Below, piece by piece: positions 26,183-34,734 of a stretch of DNA of 61,201 nucleotides (positions are counted from its first letter, which is position 1; the number at the start of each line of letters is the position of its first letter). The notes under the pieces are model-generated. The model had not been told where the DNA came from. It saw only the letters and a program-made list of their open reading frames with translations, and ran no database searches. The DNA lies in contig NZ_CAMLGT010000001.1 in the NCBI RefSeq assembly GCF_946479605.1, positions 1 to 61,201 of the forward strand, given 5' to 3'. Source of the stretch: an uncultured Lacibacter sp. GTDB lineage: Bacteria > Bacteroidota > Bacteroidia > Chitinophagales > Chitinophagaceae. The translations under genes were made by a program, and so were the position numbers.

Positions 26183-29100
26183 ATGCTCCACAAACTTTCC
26201 TGCATCTGCATATTTCTTTGTGTCCTGCACAGCTCTGTTGCGCAGGAAAAACTGCATTTTACATTTACGCATTACTCTTCGCTTTCCGGAGCCATATCAA
26301 ACCAGGTAAACACTGTTGTGCAGGATGAAGAGGGCTATATCTGGACAGGTTCAACGGATGGGCTTCAGCGTTTTGACGGCACACGTTATAAAACATTCCG
26401 GCATAATAAAAATGACAGCACTACAATTCCTTCGAATCCAATATGGCAATTACTGATCGATAAGCATAAGAACCTTTGGGTACTGCTCGCCGATGGAAAG
26501 ATCGGCATATTCAATACAAAAAATTTCAGGTTTCGTGAAGCTGTTTTAAAAGGGATGTACCCGGACAAGGTTCAAACAGATTTTAAAAAGATAGTGGAAG
26601 ATGATAAGGGTGATGTGTACATGGTACTGGCAGGAGATGAAGTTTTACGATACGATAAAAACACAAATACTTTTCTATCAGCAAACAGGCTTTTTAAACT
26701 ACGAGAAGGCTGGCGTGTAGGCGATTTTGCTTTCCAGGAAAAAACGCAGAAATACTGGATCACTACAAAAGATGGCACCATTGCTATTTACAACCGCAAA
26801 ACAGGCAACCTTAGTGATGTGCTTGCTAATGTTGAAAAAGAAAAGATCATAGATCAGTTAGCAGGCAAAATATCACCTTACCAATTATTTTTTGATAAAC
26901 AGGATCGCCTGTGGTTCCTAAGCTGGGGCGGTGGTTTTCCTCTTATTCATTGTTATGATCTCAAAAAACAGGAGTATGCTTTTCCTCCAATTGAACTCAT
27001 CAGTTATTTAAAAAGCTATTATGAAATACATGGCTTTCTTGAACAACAAGACGGCAGTATCTGGATAAGAGGTTTGCAGGTGCTGGCACGTTTTGATGAG
27101 AAGACAAAAAGATTTGTATTTGTGAATAACGGATATACAAATGAACGGAGCATTGCATACGATCATGTGCGTGGTCTGGTGGAAGATCGTGAAAAAAACA
27201 TCTGGGTGGGAACAAGCAATAACGGCCTTTACCGGTTTAATCCTGGCCAACACGTTTTTCAAAACATTACACACGAAGACCGCATACACAAGCAACGGGG
27301 CAAAGGAGGATTGCTTTCGTTCATTGATACAAAATGGGGAACAGTGCTGGCCTCTGCATGGGGCGATGGTATTTTTCATTATGATAAAAACCTGAAAGAG
27401 ATCCCTCTCCGTTTAAAGGGAATAGATGTTAATACTAACTATTCCATCTGGAGCATGTTTGCATCGCCAGACAGTACTACTCTTTGGCTTTCGGCCCAGC
27501 CAGGGTTTATTAAAGTAAACCAGGATAAATATACGGCTGCATATTACAATCCCCCTGCTTTAGAAAGCAAAACCATCCGGCAAATAGCAGAGGATAAATA
27601 TGGCAACGTATGGTTTGGTATGCAATGGAAAGGGTTGTACAAATGGACGGCTGCAACCGGAAAAAAAGATTTTTCTGCCGGTATTAAACCCGTTGAAAAG
27701 CTTCCTGTAACACATGTGAACAAGATGATCACAGATTCAAAAGGATTGCTGTGGGTGGCTTTCGCATTGGGAGGTGTTTATGCCATTGATCCGTTAACCG
27801 ACAAAATTGTTTATCATTTCAATATTGATCAGAAAGGGGCATTTAAGCTTCCGCAGGAAGGAGTATCATCGGTAATGGAATACAACGACAGCAGTATGCT
27901 GATAACTACCGGAGTGCAGTTGCTGTTGTTTAACCGTGTTACAAATACATCGAGGCTGATCGGTAATGCAGAAAAGATATCGGGCTATATTGCCGCTGTT
28001 GAAAAAGACAGAAATGGTTATGTGTGGCTGTCGAGTACAAGCGGGCTGTACCGAATTAATATTCACAAAAACATCTTTATTAAGTTCACGAAAAAAGATG
28101 GCATTGATAATGAAAATTTTGACCTGGCTGCTTCTGCAAGATTAAAGGACGGACGCCTGCTCTTTGGCAGTAGTGATCAGTTTGTTGCGTTTGATCCTGT
28201 TTCCATTATCGTTAACAATGCAAAGCCAGCTATTGTATTTACTGATTTTAAAGTGCGTAACAAATCGCTTCCGGTTGATTCATTGCAAAAGCTCAAAGTC
28301 ATTAACCTGAGGCCGGGAAACAATTCTGTAACCATTGAATTTTCAAGTTTGCAATACAGCTCGGCTTATGTTATCCAATACAAAATGGATAAGATCGATA
28401 AAGAGTGGCAATCGGCCGACAATAATAACCAGGCTGTTTATTCTTTCTTGCCCAATGGCACGCACACATTCCGTTTGCGGTTAATGGATGAGGAAGGACG
28501 CTTTATTGAGCAGACCAATAAACTGGTGATCAAGATGAATGCTCCCTTCTGGAAATCGTGGTGGTTTTACAGTTTGCTGATATTGGCTGGTGGTGCTTTC
28601 ATTTTTTGGCTTGATCGTGAACGGATGAAACGTAAAGAGGCTATGCAGGAAATGCGTACGGGTATTGCAGATAACCTGCATAAAGAAGTGAACACAGCCC
28701 TCAGCAATATCAATATCCTGAGTGAAATGGCAAAGATGAAAGCCGACAGAGATCCGGAAAAATCGAAAGAATACATTGAGCAGATCCACAGCAAGAGCCA
28801 TAACATGATGATTGCAATGGACGATATGCTCTGGAGTATTTCACCGGAAAATGATAACATGGCAAAAACGGTTGAGCGGATGAAGGAATACCTTGACGCA
28901 CTTAACAACCGCAATGGCGCTGATATTGATATTCTTGTTGATAAAAACGTTGAAACGCTTACGCTTAACATGAAACTGCGGCACGAATCGTTCCTGCTTT
29001 TTAAAGAAGCAGTGCAAAGCCTTATTTACGCAGGTGCGCAAAAATGTAATATCCATATCGGGTACGAAAAAGCCAGGCTGCAGTTCACAATGCAGTTTAA

Positions 29101-29242
29101 GAATGATTGTTGTGATATGCAACAACTGAACAACTTGCTGCAGCGGCAGGATATGGAAAAGAGGCTGAAGACCATCAACGCACGGCTTGATGTGCAGGTG
29201 CATAAAAGCAGCTCCACTTTTATTTTATTGATACCGGTGTAA
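26183..29242 (+). CDS. Beta-propeller two-component sensor with degenerate kinase domain
   Basis: The 1019-residue protein has a signal peptide (residues 1-21, ending VAQ). Two-component-regulator propeller repeats follow to about residue 690 (VQDEEGYIWTGSTDGLQRFDG, in part DEEGYIWTGSTDGLQRF, and WVGTSNNGLYRF). Next come a Y_Y_Y domain, a membrane helix near residues 795-812 and a HisKA_3-like dimerisation segment with His833 in IADNLHKEVNTALSNIN. The Asp normally after that His is Lys. The ATPase part lacks a normal N-box (EAVQSLIYAGAQ) and has no clear DxGxG or GxGL. It may sense but not bind ATP. The start at 26183 fits the promoter and signal peptide. Confidence 0.88.
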   Translation: MLHKLSCICIFLCVLHSSVAQEKLHFTFTHYSSLSGAISNQVNTVVQDEEGYIWTGSTDGLQRFDGTRYKTFRHNKNDSTTIPSNPIWQLLIDKHKNLWVLLADGKIGIFNTKNFRFREAVLKGMYPDKVQTDFKKIVEDDKGDVYMVLAGDEVLRYDKNTNTFLSANRLFKLREGWRVGDFAFQEKTQKYWITTKDGTIAIYNRKTGNLSDVLANVEKEKIIDQLAGKISPYQLFFDKQDRLWFLSWGGGFPLIHCYDLKKQEYAFPPIELISYLKSYYEIHGFLEQQDGSIWIRGLQVLARFDEKTKRFVFVNNGYTNERSIAYDHVRGLVEDREKNIWVGTSNNGLYRFNPGQHVFQNITHEDRIHKQRGKGGLLSFIDTKWGTVLASAWGDGIFHYDKNLKEIPLRLKGIDVNTNYSIWSMFASPDSTTLWLSAQPGFIKVNQDKYTAAYYNPPALESKTIRQIAEDKYGNVWFGMQWKGLYKWTAATGKKDFSAGIKPVEKLPVTHVNKMITDSKGLLWVAFALGGVYAIDPLTDKIVYHFNIDQKGAFKLPQEGVSSVMEYNDSSMLITTGVQLLLFNRVTNTSRLIGNAEKISGYIAAVEKDRNGYVWLSSTSGLYRINIHKNIFIKFTKKDGIDNENFDLAASARLKDGRLLFGSSDQFVAFDPVSIIVNNAKPAIVFTDFKVRNKSLPVDSLQKLKVINLRPGNNSVTIEFSSLQYSSAYVIQYKMDKIDKEWQSADNNNQAVYSFLPNGTHTFRLRLMDEEGRFIEQTNKLVIKMNAPFWKSWWFYSLLILAGGAFIFWLDRERMKRKEAMQEMRTGIADNLHKEVNTALSNINILSEMAKMKADRDPEKSKEYIEQIHSKSHNMMIAMDDMLWSISPENDNMAKTVERMKEYLDALNNRNGADIDILVDKNVETLTLNMKLRHESFLLFKEAVQSLIYAGAQKCNIHIGYEKARLQFTMQFKNDCCDMQQLNNLLQRQDMEKRLKTINARLDVQVHKSSSTFILLIPV

Positions 29243-29253
29243 TCATTCCACTA

Positions 29254-29323
29254 CACTTCATACAGCAGTCGTGCTGTTTCATACAGCCTGGAGTTTGGCA
29301 ACACAGCATCATCCGCAATTTTG
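29254..29323 (+). promoter_or_regulatory. LytTR-box promoter of the GIN-domain gene
   Basis: CACTTCATAC (29254-29263) and TGTTTCATAC (29275-29284) start 21 bp apart and share TTCATACAGC. The -7 element CAATTTTG (29316-29323) follows after 31 bp, with a TTG at 29295-29297, 18 bp before it. Confidence 0.72.
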
Positions 29324-29361
29324 TGTTGTTAAACCTTTTCTCATTTTACAACCTTATCGTC

Positions 29362-29874
29362 ATGAATGTAAAACATCTGCTCACTGCGGTTCTTTTGCTG
29401 GTTACAACTGCAGCCTGGGCACAAACAACAGAAAAAAAGAAATCAGCCATCAGTAAAATCAGTGTGCAACCTTTTCAAAAGCTGGTGATCAACGCATCCA
29501 TCGATGTGTTACTGATTGAAGACAATGAACCCGGCACACTTTACATTGAAGGGGATGCTTCTTTGTTCAGCGACATTGAAATTGAACAGCGTAACGGCGT
29601 GCTCACCATCAATGCAACCAAAGAAAAAAGCTACCAGAAGAAAATCTACATTGGTCTTCCGGTAAAAAATCTCACAGCAGTTGATATTTACGCCAAATCA
29701 TTTGTTACAGGTTTAAATGCCCTGCAATCAAAAGACCTTGTTGTTACCTTGTACGACGATTGCGTGGTGAACCTCAAATCAACCGGCTCCATTGAAATCA
29801 GAAACGGCGCAGATGTTGAACTCAGTTTCCTGAAAGCACTTCCAAAAGAATACAGGAACAGCGGCTGGAAATAA
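29362..29874 (+). CDS. GIN-domain (DUF2807-like) secreted protein
   Basis: The 170-residue product has a signal peptide (MNVKHLLTAVLLLVTTAAWA, then QTT). The mature part begins with a strand pattern VQPFQKLVINASIDVLLIE and continues LYIEGDASLFSDIEIEQRNGVLTI, typical of the head-GIN/DUF2807 right-handed beta fold. Such proteins are common next to LytS/LytTR systems in this phylum, often with unknown roles. It is shorter than usual and ends soon after the repeat. The start at 29362 gives a clean signal peptide; 13 extra upstream codons do not. Confidence 0.72.
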   Translation: MNVKHLLTAVLLLVTTAAWAQTTEKKKSAISKISVQPFQKLVINASIDVLLIEDNEPGTLYIEGDASLFSDIEIEQRNGVLTINATKEKSYQKKIYIGLPVKNLTAVDIYAKSFVTGLNALQSKDLVVTLYDDCVVNLKSTGSIEIRNGADVELSFLKALPKEYRNSGWK

Positions 29875-29890
29875 CCAAAACCTCCATTAT

Positions 29891-29920
29891 AAAAAAAGGA
29901 CAGCGGTTGCTGTCCTTTTG
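29891..29920. terminator. Bidirectional terminator between GIN-domain and LytTR genes
   Basis: The 11-bp stem AAAAGGACAGC/GCTGTCCTTTT at 29894-29904 and 29909-29919 has a four-base loop and serves both convergent genes. Confidence 0.85.
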
Positions 29921-29937
29921 CTTTTCTCCAAGGTTCT

Positions 29938-30717
29938 TTATTTGCCCATCCATTTTTTAAACTCTGTTACTTTTTCACGGCTTACCAGCGCTTCTTTATC
30001 TACTGCAGGTTTCAGTTGCAAAATAAGCCTGTTGCCAAAATAATCATCGATCTTATCAATACTGCTTACCGACACATAGAAGGAACGGCTGATGCGGAAA
30101 TATTTTTCCGGGTCAAGCATGTCTTCCAGTTCATCCATGGTATAATCTACCACGTACTTTTTATTGTCGATGGTCTTGAAAAAGTTCAAGCGTCCATCGC
30201 TGTAGAAATATGCGATCTCATCAATTTCAACCGATACCAGTTTTTGTGCATGCTTCACCAGGAAGCGTTTTCTGAATTCTTTTGGTTGCAATTTCTGCTG
30301 TAACTCACGAACAAGATTTTCAAGACTGATGCCTGCCTTATCATCAACAGGTTTTGCCGCCGTGTGCAGCTGCCTGTACTTCTGCAATGCAGCCTGCAGT
30401 TCTTCTTTCTGTATCGGCTTCAGCAAATAATCCACACTATTTACTTTGAATGCTTTTAACGCATACTCATCGTAAGAAGTGGTGAAGATCACCGGGCTTT
30501 TTACTTCTGTTAAATTGAATATTTCAAAGCTCTGCCCATCGGCCAGTTCAATATCCATCAGTATAAGATCGGGTTGTGTGTTTTCCTGCAGCCAGTCAAC
30601 GGTTCCCTTAATACTGTCGGTAACGCCAATTACTGTTGCAGCTGTATCAACTGCCAATAAGGTCTTTTGCAGCTTCTTTACTGCCAGTTCTTCGTCTTCT
30701 ACAATTAGTATTCTCAT
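29938..30717 (-). CDS. LytTR family response regulator
   Basis: The 259-residue protein has a receiver domain at residues 1-118, with acidic EDEE near the start, phospho-acceptor Asp55 in LILMDIELAD and the switch residues near FTTSYDEYALKAFKVNSVDYLLKP (in part VNSVDYLLKP). A LytTR DNA-binding domain follows at about residues 150-256 (KRFLVKHAQKLVSVEIDEI, YFRISRSFYV). It lies 88 bp after two LytS kinase genes on the same strand, which are its likely partners. LytTR proteins bind pairs of direct repeats, and such pairs occur before most units around it. Confidence 0.95.
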   Translation of the reverse strand: MRILIVEDEELAVKKLQKTLLAVDTAATVIGVTDSIKGTVDWLQENTQPDLILMDIELADGQSFEIFNLTEVKSPVIFTTSYDEYALKAFKVNSVDYLLKPIQKEELQAALQKYRQLHTAAKPVDDKAGISLENLVRELQQKLQPKEFRKRFLVKHAQKLVSVEIDEIAYFYSDGRLNFFKTIDNKKYVVDYTMDELEDMLDPEKYFRISRSFYVSVSSIDKIDDYFGNRLILQLKPAVDKEALVSREKVTEFKKWMGK

Positions 30718-30805
30718 GTGCTTGATTTTTTTTGTTTGATGTTATTTCATGTTACCTGCTGCCTGCAGGTGTCGCTCTATTTATTTTCATTACCGGTACT
30801 GTGTA

Positions 30806-31918
30806 TTATTTCAGTAAACTGTTATTGTTCATATCAACCTGTTTTGCTTCTGTTAACACAGCCCGTTTTATTTCACCATTATTATTCCAGATCAATGGAA
30901 GTACCACGGTATAATTCTTTTCATCTTCCATTACCTGGAAACCGGGTTGTTTCAACAGATCATATTTTGCCCGGATGTTTTCCAGGCCCACCCTGTTACT
31001 TGGTGCTTTTACCGTGCGGCGTTGCAGGTTGTTGTTCACCACCAGTTTATTGCCTGCTGTTGTAAAAATATCAATCACCAAGGGTTTGTTTTTTGAAAGT
31101 ACATTATGCTTCACCACATTTTCAATAAGCAACTGCAAGGTGAGCGATGGCAACATATACGAATCGTACCTGCGGTCAATTTCAAGATTCAGCTGCACCG
31201 CTTCGCCATGTCTTGTTTGCAATAACTGGTAGTACGACCGTATAAAACGTATTTCATTATCAACCGTACTTAGTCCATCTTCATTATTACGCAACAAGTA
31301 ACGGTACACTTTGCTTAATTCATTCAGAAACTTCTCTGCCTTCTTTTTGTCTTCGCTAATGAGCGACGAAAGCGTATTAAAACAATTGAACAGGAAATGC
31401 GGATTTACCTGGTTCTTTAGCACATCAAACTCATGAAAAGCTGAAAGCTGCTGCATGTGCTGTTTCTCTTCCACGCTTTCTTTATAACGATCCAGCACAT
31501 AATCGGCCTCATACAAGGTTTCAAAAATGAGATTTACACAAAACCCTACAATAAGTCCCTGCTGAAAATCTGATCTTGAAAATTCATAGCCAAGAATATG
31601 AAAGGCATCATACACAAAAAATATTACGGTTACAGAAAACGACATGAACGGCAGTAAACAAAATGCCTGTATGAGTATTCGTTTCTTTGTTTGCTTAAGC
31701 TCTGGAAAACGGTGTTTGATGTAATTACCAATAAACACATGCCCACGCCAGGAACCTGTTCCAAATACAATGATCAAAGGAAAAGAAACAAGCCAGATGC
31801 TGATGTCATGAAACAGCCTTTCGTGATATATTATAAAGTTGAGCAATACCGAAATGATCGGCATTGATGCTACAAACGAATGCAGCTGAAGTTTGGTGGG
31901 TTTGTTCCATTTACTCAT
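30806..31918 (-). CDS. LytS-type sensor histidine kinase (second of tandem pair)
   Basis: The 370-residue protein has four hydrophobic segments in residues 12-135, then a His_kinase domain with His174 in NQVNPHFLFNCFNTLSSLI. The ATPase part keeps the N-box LLIENVVKHN and a G-box-like VGLENIRAKYDLL. It should sense a signal at the membrane and phosphorylate the LytTR regulator downstream. Its start overlaps the end of the preceding kinase gene by 8 bp. The two are clear paralogues, for example RYLLRNNEDGLSTVDNEI here against RYMLRNDEDQMVSLETEL in the other. Confidence 0.92.
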   Translation of the reverse strand: MSKWNKPTKLQLHSFVASMPIISVLLNFIIYHERLFHDISIWLVSFPLIIVFGTGSWRGHVFIGNYIKHRFPELKQTKKRILIQAFCLLPFMSFSVTVIFFVYDAFHILGYEFSRSDFQQGLIVGFCVNLIFETLYEADYVLDRYKESVEEKQHMQQLSAFHEFDVLKNQVNPHFLFNCFNTLSSLISEDKKKAEKFLNELSKVYRYLLRNNEDGLSTVDNEIRFIRSYYQLLQTRHGEAVQLNLEIDRRYDSYMLPSLTLQLLIENVVKHNVLSKNKPLVIDIFTTAGNKLVVNNNLQRRTVKAPSNRVGLENIRAKYDLLKQPGFQVMEDEKNYTVVLPLIWNNNGEIKRAVLTEAKQVDMNNNSLLK

Positions 31919-33044
31919 TGCCCACCTCCACTGTTTTACTGATCAATGGAAGGCGGATAATGCGTTCGCCCGGATGATCGGTGATGCTCACCTGTTGCTG
32001 ACTGAGGAGGTAATACCGGTTAATGAGGTTATCAAGCCCTGCTTCCACATCAACTGTTTCAGTTACCACTTTTGGCTGCAGGTTATTACGTACCATCAGC
32101 CATTGATCGTCTCCTTCTGAACTGATGCAGATCTTCAGCGGACTGGTTTTGCTGAGGCTGTTTTGTGTAAACGCATTTTCTATAAGCACCTGTAACGATA
32201 ATGGCGGCAATTGTTTTTGCCTCGCCTCTTCTGTTACTTCAATTGACAGTTGCAAACCATCGCCATATCTTGCTTTTAATAAATAGAGGTACGAATCAAC
32301 AAAGTGCAGCTCTGTTTCCAATGATACCATCTGATCCTCATCATTACGCAACATATAACGGTACACTTTGCTCATTTCATTGAGAAAACGCTCTGCACGC
32401 TCTTCATCTTCGCTGATGAGGCTTGACAAAGAATTTAAACTGTTAAACAGGAAATGCGGGTTAAGCTGGCTTTTTAATCCCTGCAGCTGGCTTTGCCTGA
32501 ACACTTTCTGCAGCTCTTCCGTTTCTTTTAAATTGTTGTTCCATTTTTCATACCGATCCACCCCTTCCATTAACAAGGTAATAAACACATTTACGATACC
32601 CATGCCAATATATGCAAACACAAATTTGTTTTCGTTGAAGCTGTATTGAAACAAACTCACCTGTTCATACCCCTTAAATACCAGGTAAAGAAATAAACCG
32701 GTTAATGTTACAAATGGAAGCATCATGAAAGTGAGGCGTTTGCCTATCTGGTTTTCTCCGGGAAAACGTTTTTTCATGAGCACTGCCCACACACCACACA
32801 AGGTAAACTGTATGGTAAATCCCACAGCAGCAAAGATGGTAGCTAATACAAACACCCGCCAGTCAGAATAATAGCCCGTGCCCAGTATTACTGAATTGAT
32901 GACAATGGAAATGGGTAACAGAATGAGCGCAAGTATTGTATAATCTCTTGTGGTGTAATATGGTAATTTAATGGACATATCTATTTTACAAATTACCATC
33001 TTTTGCCGGCTTTGTTCGTATGCAGGAAAGGAAAAACGGATCAT
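31911..33044 (-). CDS. LytS-type sensor histidine kinase (first of tandem pair)
   Basis: The 377-residue protein has four membrane segments (about residues 35-155 of the long form) and a His_kinase domain with His197 in KSQLNPHFLFNSLNSLSSLI. The N-box is changed from the usual ENAxKH to IENAFTQNS, so ATP binding may be weaker than in its paralogue. The start is uncertain. The ATG at 33044 overlaps a 47-codon ORF by ATGA, while an internal ATG at 32978 (MSIKLPYYTTRDY) gives a more usual N-terminus. The second kinase gene overlaps by 8 bp. Confidence 0.9.
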   Translation of the reverse strand: MIRFSFPAYEQSRQKMVICKIDMSIKLPYYTTRDYTILALILLPISIVINSVILGTGYYSDWRVFVLATIFAAVGFTIQFTLCGVWAVLMKKRFPGENQIGKRLTFMMLPFVTLTGLFLYLVFKGYEQVSLFQYSFNENKFVFAYIGMGIVNVFITLLMEGVDRYEKWNNNLKETEELQKVFRQSQLQGLKSQLNPHFLFNSLNSLSSLISEDEERAERFLNEMSKVYRYMLRNDEDQMVSLETELHFVDSYLYLLKARYGDGLQLSIEVTEEARQKQLPPLSLQVLIENAFTQNSLSKTSPLKICISSEGDDQWLMVRNNLQPKVVTETVDVEAGLDNLINRYYLLSQQQVSITDHPGERIIRLPLISKTVEVGNE

Positions 33045-33184
33045 CCTGTATGAATTGAGTAAAAACGGGTATGAACTGTAACCATAAACCGGATGGCCGA
33101 ACTACAACTGCTGAGCTGCTTAACAGCAACCAGTATCGTCCTTCTCCAGCGTTCGGCAACCTGCATGTTCATGACCACGTTCAT
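33041..33184 (-). CDS. Possible 47-residue small protein leading the LytS operon
   Basis: The ORF MNVVMNMQVAERWRRTILVA... runs 47 codons and ends in a TGA that overlaps the ATG at 33044 of the first LytS gene (ATGA). A well-formed LytTR-box promoter (33207-33277) points at it, with a predicted start site about 17 bases before its ATG. No domain is recognisable. It has one Cys and several basic residues. It could be a real small protein, a leader that couples translation, or merely the untranslated leader of lytS. Coding potential is unproven. Confidence 0.35.
   Translation of the reverse strand: MNVVMNMQVAERWRRTILVAVKQLSSCSSAIRFMVTVHTRFYSIHTG
33048..33078 (-). promoter_or_regulatory. Near-consensus LytTR box pair inside the LytS operon leader
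   Basis: GTATGAATTG (33048-33057) and GTATGAACTG (33069-33078) on the plus strand start 21 bp apart and are the best-matching pair in the window. It lies 70 bp before the internal LytS start at 32978. No -7 element is seen at the usual 31-32 bp, so it may be an autoregulatory or unproductive site. Confidence 0.6.
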
Positions 33185-33206
33185 TGATAAGGTTATTAAA
33201 CTGGAA

Positions 33207-33277
33207 CAAATTTACCCGGTAACAGCAGCCAATACTTTCAGCAGTTGCATGAACTGTTCAATTCACTGCATGATTTG
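33207..33277 (-). promoter_or_regulatory. LytTR-box promoter of the LytS-LytTR operon
   Basis: GCATGAACTG (33247-33256) and GCATGATTTG (33268-33277) on the plus strand start 21 bp apart. On the coding (minus) strand the perfect -7 element TAAATTTG (33207-33214) follows after exactly 32 bp. It implies autoregulation of the two-component operon. Confidence 0.75.
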
Positions 33278-33296
33278 CATAGCAAAAAAATGATAA

Positions 33297-33968
33297 CTAA
33301 GAAAAAAGATTGACCATTGAATAATACGACAGGTTTCCTGTGTATGCCATTGTTATAAAGAACGTATCAATAAAGCCGTGCAGCAGAATAGTCATCCATA
33401 AATTCAATCCTGTTTTCCGGTAGATAAGAAAAAAGAGAAGGCCAAATAAAAAAGTAATGCAAACTCCAGCAGCACCCAGATAAAAATGTGGCGCTGCAAA
33501 CAGAAGTGATGAAAGAACAGCAATGATGAATACATTACCCTTCAGCCCTGAAAAAATTTCAGACAAGCGGCTGTTCAGAAATCCACGAAAGAACAACTCT
33601 TCACCAAATGCTGCACTGATCCAGATATAGACAAGGTATTTCAGGTATCGCTTTGTATCGTTTTCAATTACCTGGAAAGCGCTGTAGTCAGGTATTTCGC
33701 CACTGAGTTTATTTACAAGCGGCTGAATAATGAAATCCATCAACGGCTCAACAATAAGAAACAAACCAATGGACTGTAGCAATAATTTCAGCAAGGTGCC
33801 GCTATTATTTAATCCGATGGCTGAAAAATTTCTGTCTTCTGCATAACAGATCAACAGCACAATTAAACTCAACAGCAAAAATGTGTAGGGAAATTTTGTC
33901 CAGGGGTTGAAAATAAATGCAAACAGAACAACGATCTGTAAACTGTAAATAAGTTTTTTGTTTTTCAT
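33297..33968 (-). CDS. CPBP family intramembrane metalloprotease
   Basis: The 223-residue membrane protein belongs to the CAAX protease/bacteriocin-processing (CPBP, Rce1-like) family. Motif 1, EEXXXR, appears as FGEELFFRGFL near residue 145. Motif 2 appears as SLLFAAPHFYLG near residue 170, and a late His in LLHGFIDTFF near residue 200. About six membrane helices are seen. It lies 80 bp after a cytochrome c gene on the same strand, with no box pair of its own, so it may be co-transcribed. The substrate is unknown. Confidence 0.88.
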   Translation of the reverse strand: MKNKKLIYSLQIVVLFAFIFNPWTKFPYTFLLLSLIVLLICYAEDRNFSAIGLNNSGTLLKLLLQSIGLFLIVEPLMDFIIQPLVNKLSGEIPDYSAFQVIENDTKRYLKYLVYIWISAAFGEELFFRGFLNSRLSEIFSGLKGNVFIIAVLSSLLFAAPHFYLGAAGVCITFLFGLLFFLIYRKTGLNLWMTILLHGFIDTFFITMAYTGNLSYYSMVNLFS

Positions 33969-34048
33969 ACTTCAATAAATGAATAGCCCGACAGGAGACC
34001 CCGCCGGGCAGGCTGTGATACCTAAACACTAAACAATATGAATAGCTC

Positions 34049-34639
34049 TTAATTTTTTAATTCACTGAAAGGAATAGCAGCCGGTACAATATTTTCAACC
34101 GGTTGTGTTGATTTAAGGAATGCATAAATCGCTTTCACATCATCATCACTGAAATTTTTATACGAAGACCAAGGCATAGGAGGCAGCAACGGCCGGCTGT
34201 TATCAAGCCCTTTGTATTTCCCTTCACGGATAGCTTTAAAAAACTGTGCTTCTGTCCAGTTGCCAATGCCTGTTGCATCGCTGCTGATGTTGGCAGCAAA
34301 CGACATACCCCATGGCCCAACTGCTGAAGTAAGATCAGGTCCAAACAAAGCCCAGCCTTGCTTCACTACATTTGAATCGGCTTTTTGAACAGGGCGTGTG
34401 GAAGGATAACCGGAAAAGCGAAGCTCCTGTATAATTTCAGGACCTCTTGGTCCCATGGTTTTTGGCGAATGACAATCATCGCAACCAACAGCATTTACCA
34501 GGTACTCACCACGCTTTACCAATTCAGCATTGGTTAATGATCCTTTTTTCTTTTCTTCCTGCGCAACACCATTGCAGGCAAGAGTTAAAACACTAATTGA
34601 CACGGCAATTACAGCAGAAACAACAACTAATTTATTCAT
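34049..34639 (-). CDS. Mono-heme c-type cytochrome
   Basis: The 196-residue product has an N-terminal export signal, with a possible lipid-attachment Cys22. The heme-binding motif CDDCH is at residues 53-57. A later MPWSSYKNFSDDDVKAIYAFLKS, of which MPW holds the probable axial Met, gives the second ligand. Such proteins carry electrons at the periplasmic side. The last part resembles the end of the diheme cytochrome at 36494-37438 (MPWNSYKKMTDDELTAIYNYL), so the two are related. A LytTR-box promoter precedes it. Confidence 0.87.
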   Translation of the reverse strand: MNKLVVVSAVIAVSISVLTLACNGVAQEEKKKGSLTNAELVKRGEYLVNAVGCDDCHSPKTMGPRGPEIIQELRFSGYPSTRPVQKADSNVVKQGWALFGPDLTSAVGPWGMSFAANISSDATGIGNWTEAQFFKAIREGKYKGLDNSRPLLPPMPWSSYKNFSDDDVKAIYAFLKSTQPVENIVPAAIPFSELKN

Positions 34640-34664
34640 TTGATAACAAGGTTTATTGAAGCAC

Positions 34665-34734
34665 CAAAGTAAAGCAGCCTTTATCCCGGCTCAAGTACTA
34701 CCTGTTTCAATTGAAGAAATTGCAGGATGAATTG
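34665..34734 (-). promoter_or_regulatory. LytTR-box promoter of the mono-heme cytochrome gene
   Basis: GTTTCAATTG (34704-34713) and GGATGAATTG (34725-34734) on the plus strand start 21 bp apart. The first box is a weaker match. On the coding strand TTACTTTG (34665-34672) follows after 31 bp as a one-mismatch -7 element. Confidence 0.55.

Noticed and set aside
33093..33293. 66-codon plus-strand ORF between the LytS operon and the CPBP gene
   Set aside because: It covers the LytTR-box promoter of the opposite strand, has no promoter of its own and no protein-like pattern.
33969..34048. A LytTR box pair before the CPBP protease gene
   Set aside because: ATATGAATAG at 34036 has no partner 21 bp away on either side, so no site is called.
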